A stretch of 64,000 bases of DNA. It comes from Sphingopyxis sp. H050 (lineage in GTDB: Bacteria; Pseudomonadota; Alphaproteobacteria; Sphingomonadales; Sphingomonadaceae). Shown here in pieces: positions 57,150 to 64,000 of this stretch; within the stretch, counting starts at the first letter, position 1; each line of letters starts with the position of its first letter. Position numbers and translations under genes: made by a program. The stretch covers positions 583,277 through 647,276 of the forward strand of contig NZ_LNRZ01000002.1 of the NCBI RefSeq assembly GCF_001468265.1, written 5' to 3'. The notes beneath the pieces are model-generated. The model saw only the letters and a list, made by a program, of their open reading frames with translations. It searched no databases and was not told the DNA's origin.

Positions 57150-58445
57150 ATGACCGGTTCCTTTGCGCTGTTGAACCGACGCAAGTTCCTTCCGCTGTTC
57201 GTTACCCAGCTGCTCGGCGCCTTCAACGACAATCTGTTCAAAAATGCGATGGTGCTGTTCGTCGTTTACGGCGTGTTCAACGACGAGGCGTCGGAAACCC
57301 TGTTCAGCGCCGTTGCGACCGCGCTCTTCATCATCCCCTTCTTCCTGCTGTCGGCGCTGGCGGGCCAGCTTGCCGACACGCGCGACAAGGCGCGGATCAT
57401 CCGCATCGTCAAATTCTGCGAGATACTGATCATGGTTGTGGGCGGGGCAGGCCTCGTCCTCGCCTGGCTGGGCTTTGCCGTCCATTTGCTCGCGATTCCC
57501 CTGATGATGCTCGCGCTCTTTGCGATGGGCATCCATTCGACCTTCTTCGGCCCGATCAAATATGCGATCCTGCCGCAGCATCTGGAAAGCGACGAGGTGC
57601 TCGCGGGCACCGGGCTCGTCGAGGCCGGGACCTATATCGCAATTCTTGCCGGCACGATCCTCGCCGGCGTGATCGAGGTCGAATGGGCGGCGCTGGGCGT
57701 CGTGCTGGTCGCCGTGCTTGGCTATTGGACCGGGCGCAAGGTTCCGCCGGCCCCGCCCGAGCATGAAGAAACCGGCATCGACTGGCACATCATCCGCTCG
57801 TCGATCGCGCTGGTCCGCGGCACGATGCACATCCCGCGCCTCTATCTCGCGATCCTGTCGATCAGCTTCTTCTGGACGATCGGCGCGGTGCTGTTCATCC
57901 AGTTCCCGCCCCTGGTGAAGAATATTCTCCACGCCGACAAGAGCGTCGCCAGCCTGTTTCTTGCGATCTTCTCGATCGGCATCGCCATCGGCTCGGTAGC
58001 GGTCAACCGGCTCCTCAAAGGACAGGTTTCGGCGCGCTACAGCCCGGCCAGCGTCATCGTGATGGGCCTGTTCGTCGTGGCCTTCTACTGGGTATGCCGC
58101 AACTGGGAGCATGACCCCTCGGGCGTGATGTACGGGATCGATGGATTTCTCGCGCACGCCGACGTCATCCCGCTGCTCGCCAGCCTGCTCGGCATCGCGA
58201 TCAGCGGCGGCATGTTCGTCGTGCCGCTCTATGCCTTTCTGACGACAACGGTGCCGAAGGATCAGACCGCGCGCACCGTCGCAGCCAACAACATCGTCAA
58301 CTCGGGCGCGATGGTGGCGGGCTCGCTGCTCGCCATGGGTCTGGGATTCGCGGGCGTCGGCGTGGTCGACCAATTGCTGATGAGCGCCGCGATGTGCGTG
58401 ATTTCAGCCTGGCTGGCGGTAAAGCTGCACAGGGCTTGCGACTAG
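57150..58445 (+). CDS. MFS transporter, LplT-like
   Basis: A 431-residue, twelve-helix carrier. The first helices carry FLPLFVTQLLGAFNDNLFKNAMV, which is the pattern of the lysophospholipid transporter LplT and of MFS domains fused to acyltransferases. Here there is no fused acyltransferase. The neighbouring pgsA supports a phospholipid-related role, by inference. The ATG at 57150 has GGAA five bases upstream. Confidence 0.85.
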   Translation: MTGSFALLNRRKFLPLFVTQLLGAFNDNLFKNAMVLFVVYGVFNDEASETLFSAVATALFIIPFFLLSALAGQLADTRDKARIIRIVKFCEILIMVVGGAGLVLAWLGFAVHLLAIPLMMLALFAMGIHSTFFGPIKYAILPQHLESDEVLAGTGLVEAGTYIAILAGTILAGVIEVEWAALGVVLVAVLGYWTGRKVPPAPPEHEETGIDWHIIRSSIALVRGTMHIPRLYLAILSISFFWTIGAVLFIQFPPLVKNILHADKSVASLFLAIFSIGIAIGSVAVNRLLKGQVSARYSPASVIVMGLFVVAFYWVCRNWEHDPSGVMYGIDGFLAHADVIPLLASLLGIAISGGMFVVPLYAFLTTTVPKDQTARTVAANNIVNSGAMVAGSLLAMGLGFAGVGVVDQLLMSAAMCVISAWLAVKLHRACD

Positions 58446-58480
58446 GCGCACCTTGGGGGTGGGAAACTGCCCCTCAATTC

Positions 58481-58585
58481 TCGTCATGCTGAACTTGTTT
58501 CAGCATCCATGGCCTGCGCTCGAATTTAACGCCGCGCCAAAGGAAGCGGCAGACCATGGATCCTGAAACAAGTTCAGGATGACGA
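58481..58585. repeat. inverted pair of a second dispersed palindrome family
   Basis: The units at 58481-58512 and 58554-58585 are inverted copies. Each is itself a hairpin, ATGCTGAA-CTTG-TTTCAGCAT on the left and ATCCTGAA-ACAAG-TTCAGGAT on the right, and each has a CCATGG flank facing inward. This unit differs from the GC-rich family elsewhere. It lies between the MFS gene and a small gene that converge. Confidence 0.8.
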
Positions 58586-58622
58586 GGCTATGGATGTCGT
58601 GGTTCGCCCGCTACCCCGCCGC

Positions 58623-58850
58623 TCAGATCAGGAACATCATCGTCGCGACAAAGAAAATCGCAAAGCTCTCGGCGAACAGCCGCATATCGCTCCCGCGTGC
58701 CAGCAAGGGCTTGGCAACCCGCTCGGCCTGCAGCATCGCGCGCAGCTCGGCCCGCCAGTCGTCGGGCGCGTTCATGCGCGCGATGGTCAGTTGCCGTGCG
58801 GCATGCGCGCGCAGCCGGTGGCGGATGTCGATCTGGTCTTCTGCGTCCAT
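58623..58850 (-). CDS. 75-residue tail-anchored protein of unknown function
   Basis: A small protein with a soluble, charged helical part (RHRLRAHAARQLTIARM, RAELRAMLQAERVAKPLL) and a single C-terminal hydrophobic helix (ESFAIFFVATMMFLI), so it should be held in the membrane by its tail. No family is recognised. A CtrA-type box 38 bases upstream of its start suggests cell-cycle or motility-linked control. Its start and the box are the main evidence that it is real. Confidence 0.7.
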   Translation of the reverse strand: MDAEDQIDIRHRLRAHAARQLTIARMNAPDDWRAELRAMLQAERVAKPLLARGSDMRLFAESFAIFFVATMMFLI

Positions 58851-58887
58851 GTCCCGACGCTACGCCGCGCTTACCGAGTCGATAAGG

Positions 58888-58902
58888 TTAAAAAAGAGTT
58901 AA
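58888..58902 (-). promoter_or_regulatory. CtrA-type binding site
   Basis: TTAAAAAAGAGTTAA matches the alphaproteobacterial CtrA consensus TTAA-N7-TTAA exactly. It is 38 bases upstream of the 75-residue gene's start, where a CtrA site covering the -35 region would lie. Such a site is unexpected by chance in a genome this GC-rich. Confidence 0.65.
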
Positions 58903-58943
58903 CGCCGCGGCGTACCGCGATGGGACGTCGTCTCGCCGCTTCC

Positions 58944-59657
58944 TTAACCGCCGGGCATCGGCCGGACGCGCACCGGCTTCTGATCGGGCAGCCCGCGCTG
59001 GAAGGATTTGCACGCCTGCGGACGCATCCGCGGCCCCAGGCAAAAGCGCACTTCGGTGAGCCAGCCGTCGCGCGCGGACACGGCAATCATCGACTCCCTG
59101 ATCCCCGGATTGATCGCGGCGAACGCCCGGCGAACGCGCCCCGCGGTTTGCGGTTTCGCCGCCAGAATCTTCATGTCCGGAAAGCGCACCGCGCGAAACA
59201 GCATCGCGGCGGCGGTGAAATAGGCGGCGGGGTGCGGGCTCATGCACGTCCCATGCTTCGCCCATTCATGCTGCAACAGCTGCGCCGACGGCGTCATGCA
59301 CATATGCGTCTTCAGCACCGGCTGCGGCACGATCTTCGCAGGGCGGCACCATTGCGGATAGTCGGGACCGTCGGTTTCGGGCCACAGGCCGTGCAGCACC
59401 CAGCCGAAGCGCCCGCTCTCGCCCGAACATTGAAAGCGGTCGCGCGCATCGCGCGGATTGCGCGCGCCCGCGCAATGCTGCGGCGACCAGCTCATGCTCA
59501 GCTTGTATCCGGTGATCGGCGGCGTCCGTACCGGCGCGTCGCGCGCCGGTCGTTCCAGCCGCGGCACGGCGACGCGGTCGGGCGCGACGCACGCCAGCGA
59601 CTGCGCCTGCGCCGCGACAGGCATCAGCGCCAGCGCGGCGGCGCTAAGCCAGCGCAA
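58944..59657 (-). CDS. ribonuclease T2 family protein
   Basis: A 237-residue exported RNase (signal peptide LSAAALALMPVAAQA). Both active-site blocks are present: FGWVLHGLWPE and LLQHEWAKHGTCM, each with its catalytic histidine, and the cysteines fit disulfides. Periplasmic RNase T2 enzymes scavenge or degrade RNA. Its start overlaps the end of nadC by 14 bases, so the two are translated from one message. Confidence 0.93.
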   Translation of the reverse strand: MRWLSAAALALMPVAAQAQSLACVAPDRVAVPRLERPARDAPVRTPPITGYKLSMSWSPQHCAGARNPRDARDRFQCSGESGRFGWVLHGLWPETDGPDYPQWCRPAKIVPQPVLKTHMCMTPSAQLLQHEWAKHGTCMSPHPAAYFTAAAMLFRAVRFPDMKILAAKPQTAGRVRRAFAAINPGIRESMIAVSARDGWLTEVRFCLGPRMRPQACKSFQRGLPDQKPVRVRPMPGG

Positions 59658-60492
59658 AATCGAGCCCGATGTCCGCCGCTGGCGCCGACTGGGTCAGCCG
59701 CCCGACCGACACATAGGTCACGCCGGTGGCGCCGATGTCGCGGATCGTGTCGAGCCGAACGCCGCCCGACGCCTCGGTCGGCACCTTCCCCCCGACCAGC
59801 GCGACGCACTGGCGCAGCTCGTCGTGGCTCATATTGTCCAGCAGCAGATGCGTCGCCCCGGCGTTCAGCGCCGGTTCGACCTGCGCCACCCGGTCGACCT
59901 CGACGATGATCCGTTCGATCCCGGCGTCGACCGCGCGGCGCACCGCTTCCTCGACCGATCCGGCGACCGCGACATGATTGTCCTTGATCATCGCCGCGTC
60001 CCACAATCCCATGCGATGGTTCGTCGCGCCGCCCGTCCGCGTCGCATATTTCTCCAGCACGCGCAGGCCCGGGATCGTCTTGCGCGTATCGAGCAGGGTC
60101 GCGCCCGTTCCCGCCAGCGCGTCGACATATTGGCGCGTCATCGTCGCGATACCCGACAGATGCTGCACCGTGTTCAGCGCCGATCGCTCGGCGGTCAGCA
60201 TGGCGCGGGCGTTGCCGTGCAGGCGCATCAGGTCGCTGCCCGCGTCCACTTTCGCGCCTTCCTTGGCCAGGATCTCGATCTCCATGGCAGGATCGAGCGC
60301 GCGAAAGAACGCTTCGGCGATCGGCAGCCCGGCGACGATGATCGCGTCGCGGCTGTCCATCACGCCCGAAAAGCGTGCGCCTGCGGGGATCGTCGCCATC
60401 GATGTGATGTCGCCCCCGGACCCCAGATCTTCGGCCAGGGTGCTGCGGACAAAGGCGTTAAGGTCGAAACCGGGCAGGGAAAAATCGCTCAT
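59644..60492 (-). CDS. nadC: nicotinate-nucleotide pyrophosphorylase (carboxylating)
   Basis: A 282-residue enzyme that converts quinolinate and PRPP to nicotinate mononucleotide in NAD synthesis. LAEDLGSGGDITS, LDTRKTIPGLR, KYATRTGGATNHRMGL and AMIKDNH are signatures, with EASGGV near the C-terminus. The ATG at 60492 follows a divergent promoter region with a palindrome. It reads into the RNase T2 gene. Confidence 0.96.
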   Translation of the reverse strand: MSDFSLPGFDLNAFVRSTLAEDLGSGGDITSMATIPAGARFSGVMDSRDAIIVAGLPIAEAFFRALDPAMEIEILAKEGAKVDAGSDLMRLHGNARAMLTAERSALNTVQHLSGIATMTRQYVDALAGTGATLLDTRKTIPGLRVLEKYATRTGGATNHRMGLWDAAMIKDNHVAVAGSVEEAVRRAVDAGIERIIVEVDRVAQVEPALNAGATHLLLDNMSHDELRQCVALVGGKVPTEASGGVRLDTIRDIGATGVTYVSVGRLTQSAPAADIGLDFALA

Positions 60493-60533
60493 ATCCGAAG
60501 CGATAGAGCCGCTCCCATGCAAATCAACTTGAC

Positions 60534-60545
60534 GTTTACGTAAAC
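60534..60545. promoter_or_regulatory. GTTTACGTAAAC palindrome between nadC and the nitronate monooxygenase gene
   Basis: A perfect 12-base palindrome. TTGACG precedes it so that a -35 element overlaps, giving TTGACGTTTACGTAAAC. The form resembles MerR-family (LiuR-type) operators that control branched-chain or fatty acid breakdown in proteobacteria; that link is inference. Confidence 0.5.
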
Positions 60546-60597
60546 CAACGCTGACATGCACGCTACGCGGCAACATAGCCAACATCGGAGAGGTCCC

Positions 60598-61728
60598 ATG
60601 CAATCCCCCATCTGCACGATGCTCGGCATCGAATTCCCGCTGCTCGCCTTTTCGCATTGTCGCGACGTCGTCGTCGCAGTGTCGAAGGCCGGCGGCATGG
60701 GCGTCTTCGGCGCGGCCTCGCTGCCACCCGAAAGGCTCGAGGAGGAACTCGCGTGGATCGATGCGCATATCGGCGGGCGCCCCTATGGCGTCGACCTGAT
60801 CGTCCCCAACAGCTTCGCGGGCAAGGGCGAGGCCCGCAGCGCCCTTCCGCCGATCCCTGCCGAGCATAAGGCCTTCGTCGCCGACTTGCTCGTCAAGCAC
60901 GGCGTCGACGACGGCAATCTGGCGCTGCCCAGCGTTGGCGGCGGCTTGGGTGAGAATATGACCGACGACGGCGCGGCCAAGCTGCTCGAAGTGGCCTTTC
61001 GGCATCCGATCAAGCTCATCGCCAACGCGCTCGGCGTCCCGCCGCCGTTGATGCTCGAACTCGGCAAGCGCTTCGACGTGCCGGTCGCGGCGCTCGTCGG
61101 CACCCGCGACCATGCGCTGGCGCAGGTCCGGGCCGGGGTCGATATCCTCGTCGTCGCGGGCGGCGAAGCCGGCGGCCATTGCGGCGAGATCGCGACGATG
61201 GTCCTCGTGCCCGAAGTCGCGGCAGCGGTCGAGGCGGTCGGCGCGACCACGCCGATCCTCGCCGCCGGCGGCATCGTCACCGGGCGCCAGATGGCGGCCG
61301 CGATGGCGATGGGCGCGCATGGCGCCTGGACCGGGTCGGTCTGGCTGACCACGGCCGAAGCCGAAACCAATCCGATCGTGAAGGAAAAGATGCTCACCGC
61401 GACCTCGCGGGACACGGTGCGATCGAAGAGCCGCACCGGCAAACCCTCGCGCCAGCTCCGCTCACCCTGGACCGACGCCTGGGAGGCCGAGGGCGCGCCG
61501 AAGCCGTTGCCGATGCCGCTCCAATCGCTGGTCAGCGAACCGGCGCTGCGCAAGGTCGATAAATTGTCCGAAGGCGGCCACGAAGGCGCCAAGGCGCTTG
61601 CGACCTACTGGGTCGGCCAGGGCGTCGGCCTGATGAACGAGGCGATGGGCACCGGTCAGGTCGTCCAGGAGTTCAAAACCGACTGGATCGCCGCCTGCGA
61701 ACGCCTGAACGGCTTTATCGGGCATTAA
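60598..61728 (+). CDS. nitronate monooxygenase family protein (FMN-dependent)
   Basis: A 376-residue TIM-barrel flavoprotein of the nitronate monooxygenase/2-nitropropane dioxygenase family, which oxidises propionate 3-nitronate and related compounds, or acts as an enoyl reductase relative. GGMGVFGAASLPPE, VVAGGEAGGHCGEIATMVLV (flavin phosphate and active His) and ILAAGGIVTG are in place. It has no neighbours of known nitro metabolism. The ATG at 60598 follows GGAGAGG. A strong hairpin terminator follows its stop. Confidence 0.88.
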   Translation: MQSPICTMLGIEFPLLAFSHCRDVVVAVSKAGGMGVFGAASLPPERLEEELAWIDAHIGGRPYGVDLIVPNSFAGKGEARSALPPIPAEHKAFVADLLVKHGVDDGNLALPSVGGGLGENMTDDGAAKLLEVAFRHPIKLIANALGVPPPLMLELGKRFDVPVAALVGTRDHALAQVRAGVDILVVAGGEAGGHCGEIATMVLVPEVAAAVEAVGATTPILAAGGIVTGRQMAAAMAMGAHGAWTGSVWLTTAEAETNPIVKEKMLTATSRDTVRSKSRTGKPSRQLRSPWTDAWEAEGAPKPLPMPLQSLVSEPALRKVDKLSEGGHEGAKALATYWVGQGVGLMNEAMGTGQVVQEFKTDWIAACERLNGFIGH

Positions 61729-61729
61729 A

Positions 61730-61755
61730 AAAATCCCCGCCGAAGCGGGGATTTT
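61730..61755. terminator. bidirectional intrinsic terminator
   Basis: The stem AAAATCCCCGC (61730-61740), loop CGAA, and GCGGGGATTTT (61745-61755) form an 11-base stem flanked by A-run and T-run. It ends the nitronate monooxygenase transcript on the plus strand and the cyclophilin transcript on the minus strand. Confidence 0.9.
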
Positions 61756-61758
61756 CCT

Positions 61759-62211
61759 TTATTCGCTAACCGTCGCCTTGACGATCTTGCCCGGTTCGCG
61801 CGGGGGCTCTCCCTTAGGCAGCGCGTCGACATTCTCCATGCCTTCGATCACTTCACCCCAAACGGTGTACTGCTTGTCGAGGAAGCGCGCGTCGTCGAAG
61901 CAGATGAAGAACTGGCTGTTAGCGCTGTTCGGGTTCTGCGCGCGCGCCATCGAGCAGACGCCGCGGACGTGCGGCTCGGCGTTGAATTCCTGCGGCAGGT
62001 CGGGAAGCTTGCTGCCGCTCATGCCCGTACCGGTCGGATCGCCGCCCTGCGCCATGAATCCCGGAATCACGCGGTGGAAGACGACGCCGTCGTAAAAACC
62101 TTCCTTGGCGAGCGTGGTGATCCGCTCGACGTGCAACGGTGCAAGGTCGGGACGAAGGCGGATGACGACATCGCCGGTCGACAGCGAAAGGGTGAGCGTC
62201 TGGTCGGACAT
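61759..62211 (-). CDS. cyclophilin-type peptidyl-prolyl isomerase
   Basis: A 150-residue cytoplasmic cyclophilin. FHRVIPGFMAQGGDPTGTG and SANSQFFICF are the active-site core, with the catalytic Arg in FHRVIPGF. No signal peptide. The ATG at 62211 has AAGGAG six bases upstream, a strong ribosome binding site. Confidence 0.95.
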   Translation of the reverse strand: MSDQTLTLSLSTGDVVIRLRPDLAPLHVERITTLAKEGFYDGVVFHRVIPGFMAQGGDPTGTGMSGSKLPDLPQEFNAEPHVRGVCSMARAQNPNSANSQFFICFDDARFLDKQYTVWGEVIEGMENVDALPKGEPPREPGKIVKATVSE

Positions 62212-62372
62212 GATAGACTCCTTATTGCGGTTTATTACGGTTTGGCGGTGCCATAACGGGGTGTGGCGGCAAAGCCACCATAAATTGCCGAAAGGGCCGC
62301 CGCGCCGTTGCCATCCTGCGCCCGCCAGACTAGGGGGAAGCACGGACACCGCAACAGTCAGGGAGGACCGCG

Positions 62373-63833
62373 ATGGACAAACGCGACGAGCCCCTGCCGC
62401 ACGACGATGCCGTCCTTACGGACGAGCGCGACGTAGATCGCGACCAGCCCAATCGCGAGGCGGAAACCGAGCTGGACGAGGATGATCGCCTCCGGCCGCA
62501 ATTCGTTCGCGAGGTGATCGACCTCGCCGAAGCCGGCGAAGGCGAAGCGGCCCGCGAGCGTATCGGCCGCCTGCACCCCGCCGACATCGCCGATCTTTTC
62601 GAACTCGCGAGCTCGGACGAGCGGCCGATGCTTGCCGCCGTCCTCGGCGACATGCTGTCCGCCGACGTCCTTGCCGAAATGAACGATTATGTGCGTGAGG
62701 AACTGATCGACCTCCTCGCGCCCGAACAGGTCGCCGAACTCGCCGCCGAACTCGATACCGACGACGCCGTCGCGATCATCGAGGATATGGAGGAAGACGA
62801 GCAGCAGGCGGTGCTCGAGGCGATGGAGCCTGCGGATCGCGCAGCGATCGAGGACGCCCTGTCCTTTCCTGAGGAATCCGCCGGCCGCCTGATGCAACGC
62901 GAATATGTCGCGGTGCCCGAGCATGTGACCGTCGGCGACGTCATCGACCGATTGCGCGAAGATGTCGATCTGGCCACCGATTTCTGGGAAATCTTCGTCG
63001 TCGATCCGCTGCATCGCCCGGTCGGGACATGCCAGCTGAGCTGGATTTTGCGTACTCCGCGCGACATTGCGATTGCCGATGTGATGAAGCGCGAGCAGAC
63101 GCTGATACCTGTCGATATGGACCAGGAAGAGGTCGCGCTGCGCTTCCAGAAATACGCCCTGATTTCGGCGGCGGTGGTCGACAAAGCGGGCCGCCTCGTC
63201 GGCATGATCACCGTCGACGATGTCGTGCACATCATTCAGGAAGAGGCCGGCGAAGATATCCTGCGCCTGTCGGGCGCCGGCGACGGCGACATCAACGAGC
63301 CGATCCGCGAGACATACAAGGCGCGCGTGCGCTGGCTCATTGCGAACCTTGCCACCGCGATGGTTGCGTCCACGGTCATTGCGCTGTTCGGCGGTGCGAT
63401 CGAACAGATGATCGCACTGGCGGTGCTGATGCCGATCGTCGCCGCGGTGGGCGGCAATGCCGCGATGCAGACGCTCGCCGTTACGGTGCGCGCGCTCGCG
63501 ATGAACCAGCTGACCGATTCCAACAGCTGGCGCGCGGTCTTTCGTGAAATGAAAATTGCGCTGCTGAATGGCGGCACCATCGCGATCATCGCAGGTGTCG
63601 TCGCCGGGCTGTGGTTCGCCAATCCGGCGCTCGGCGGGGTTATTGCGGCGGCGATGATCCTCAACATCTTCGTCGCCGGGGTGACCGGGGTGGTCATACC
63701 TCTGTTGCTGGATCGGCTCGATCAGGATCCGGCTGTTTCAAGCTCCATTTTTGTATCGATGGTCACCGATTCCATGGGCTTTTTGGCGTTTCTCGGCCTC
63801 GCCGTGGCCAGCGGCATGGTCTCGATGGGCTGA
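62373..63833 (+). CDS. mgtE: magnesium transporter MgtE
   Basis: A 486-residue magnesium channel. An acidic N-terminal domain (rich in Asp/Glu, about residues 1-165) and a CBS pair (about 170-300, with VGDVIDRLRE and VGMITVDDVV) gate the pore by sensing cytoplasmic magnesium. Five membrane helices follow (IANLATAMVASTVIALFGG onward), with PIVAAVGGNAAMQ in the pore region. GGGAGG precedes the ATG. Divergent from the cyclophilin gene. Confidence 0.95.
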   Translation: MDKRDEPLPHDDAVLTDERDVDRDQPNREAETELDEDDRLRPQFVREVIDLAEAGEGEAARERIGRLHPADIADLFELASSDERPMLAAVLGDMLSADVLAEMNDYVREELIDLLAPEQVAELAAELDTDDAVAIIEDMEEDEQQAVLEAMEPADRAAIEDALSFPEESAGRLMQREYVAVPEHVTVGDVIDRLREDVDLATDFWEIFVVDPLHRPVGTCQLSWILRTPRDIAIADVMKREQTLIPVDMDQEEVALRFQKYALISAAVVDKAGRLVGMITVDDVVHIIQEEAGEDILRLSGAGDGDINEPIRETYKARVRWLIANLATAMVASTVIALFGGAIEQMIALAVLMPIVAAVGGNAAMQTLAVTVRALAMNQLTDSNSWRAVFREMKIALLNGGTIAIIAGVVAGLWFANPALGGVIAAAMILNIFVAGVTGVVIPLLLDRLDQDPAVSSSIFVSMVTDSMGFLAFLGLAVASGMVSMG

Positions 63834-64000
63834 CAAGCCCTTCGAATCCCGAGCAATTCAAAATAACTGCAAAAAATTTTTACACCGGGCCATTTTTTTT
63901 GGAACAAATTGCCCGCGCGGTCGTTTCCTTTTCGAGCAGCGGTCATCGCCCCCCCGCAGCGCTGCTCAGCAACATTGGCCCGGCCCGCATTCCCTCCGCC
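63834..64000. other. AT-rich non-coding end of window
   Basis: After mgtE comes a stretch with GCAAAAAATTTTTACA (63872-63887) and an eight-T run near 63893, unusually AT-rich for this genome. The remainder to 64000 is GC-rich with no gene I can support. It may hold a promoter for a gene beyond the window. Confidence 0.5.

Noticed and set aside
1..64000. tRNA, rRNA or known riboswitch genes
   Set aside because: I read through the intergenic regions and found no cloverleaf-like or riboswitch core sequences; the leaders before trpE and mgtE show no convincing structure.

Overview
The window is a GC-rich (roughly 65% by eye) bacterial chromosome segment packed with housekeeping genes. Protein style and gene content point to an alphaproteobacterium of the Sphingomonadales, most like Sphingopyxis or Sphingomonas. 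This rests on the alphaproteobacterial direct-repeat LexA boxes (GTTC-N7-GTTC), a CtrA-type TTAA-N7-TTAA box, a single LolC/E-type permease, and several dispersed palindromic repeat families in intergenic DNA. No prophage, insertion sequence, CRISPR array, rRNA or tRNA was found. This is core chromosome with a few accessory genes.

Layout. 1-7329 (minus): ETF-QO, a TPR protein, ispE and an N-formylglutamate-amidohydrolase-like gene overlap in one tight unit; ilvD, a small lipoprotein and a truncated nnr gene follow. 7450-12247 (plus): a degenerate uracil-DNA-glycosylase-like protein, a soluble lytic transglycosylase, moaB, a lipoprotein, and a PA0069-type radical SAM gene with its own SOS box. 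12244-24347 (minus): acyl-CoA ligase, dnaE, a 57-residue membrane protein, glutathione peroxidase, lolD-lolC/E, a Crp/Fnr regulator, pyrG, secG and tpiA. 24512-34431 (plus): ppiD, trpE, a secreted MetX-like hydrolase between two repeat blocks, trpG-trpD-trpC, moaC-moeA and lexA. comEC (minus) overlaps the end of lexA. 36578-39380 (plus): gltX and gltA. 39440-43017 (minus): an unusual trio made of an NTP-transferase-like membrane protein, a helical protein of unknown function, and a sensor-kinase-like protein with no phosphoacceptor histidine. 43252-48548 (plus): gyrA, a DUF952 protein and a secreted amidohydrolase. 48678-63833 mixes short units: MBL hydrolase, peroxiredoxin, glycine-zipper protein, TauD-like dioxygenase, lysoplasmalogenase-like protein, trmFO, EF-hand protein, oxyR, moaE-moaD, pgsA, an LplT-like MFS carrier, a CtrA-box small protein, RNase T2, nadC, nitronate monooxygenase, cyclophilin and mgtE.

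Functional links. Tryptophan synthesis (trpE, trpGDC), NAD synthesis and repair (nadC, nnr), nucleotide supply (pyrG), isoprenoids (ispE), branched-chain amino acids (ilvD), DNA replication and topology (dnaE, gyrA) and the SOS response (lexA, radical SAM) are all present. Molybdopterin genes lie in three separate places: moaB, moaC-moeA and moaE-moaD. Envelope work is covered by the Lol exporter, SecG, PpiD, a lytic transglycosylase and PgsA. Peroxide defence is covered by OxyR, a peroxidase and a periplasmic peroxiredoxin.

Most worth a second look: the histidine-less kinase trio, a possible AUU start at the ETF-QO/TPR junction, the SOS-boxed radical SAM gene, the CtrA-boxed small protein, the catalytically dead UDG-like gene, the hydrolase lodged in the trp cluster between repeats, and the repeat families themselves. 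I did not find an unambiguous new defence or mobile system.
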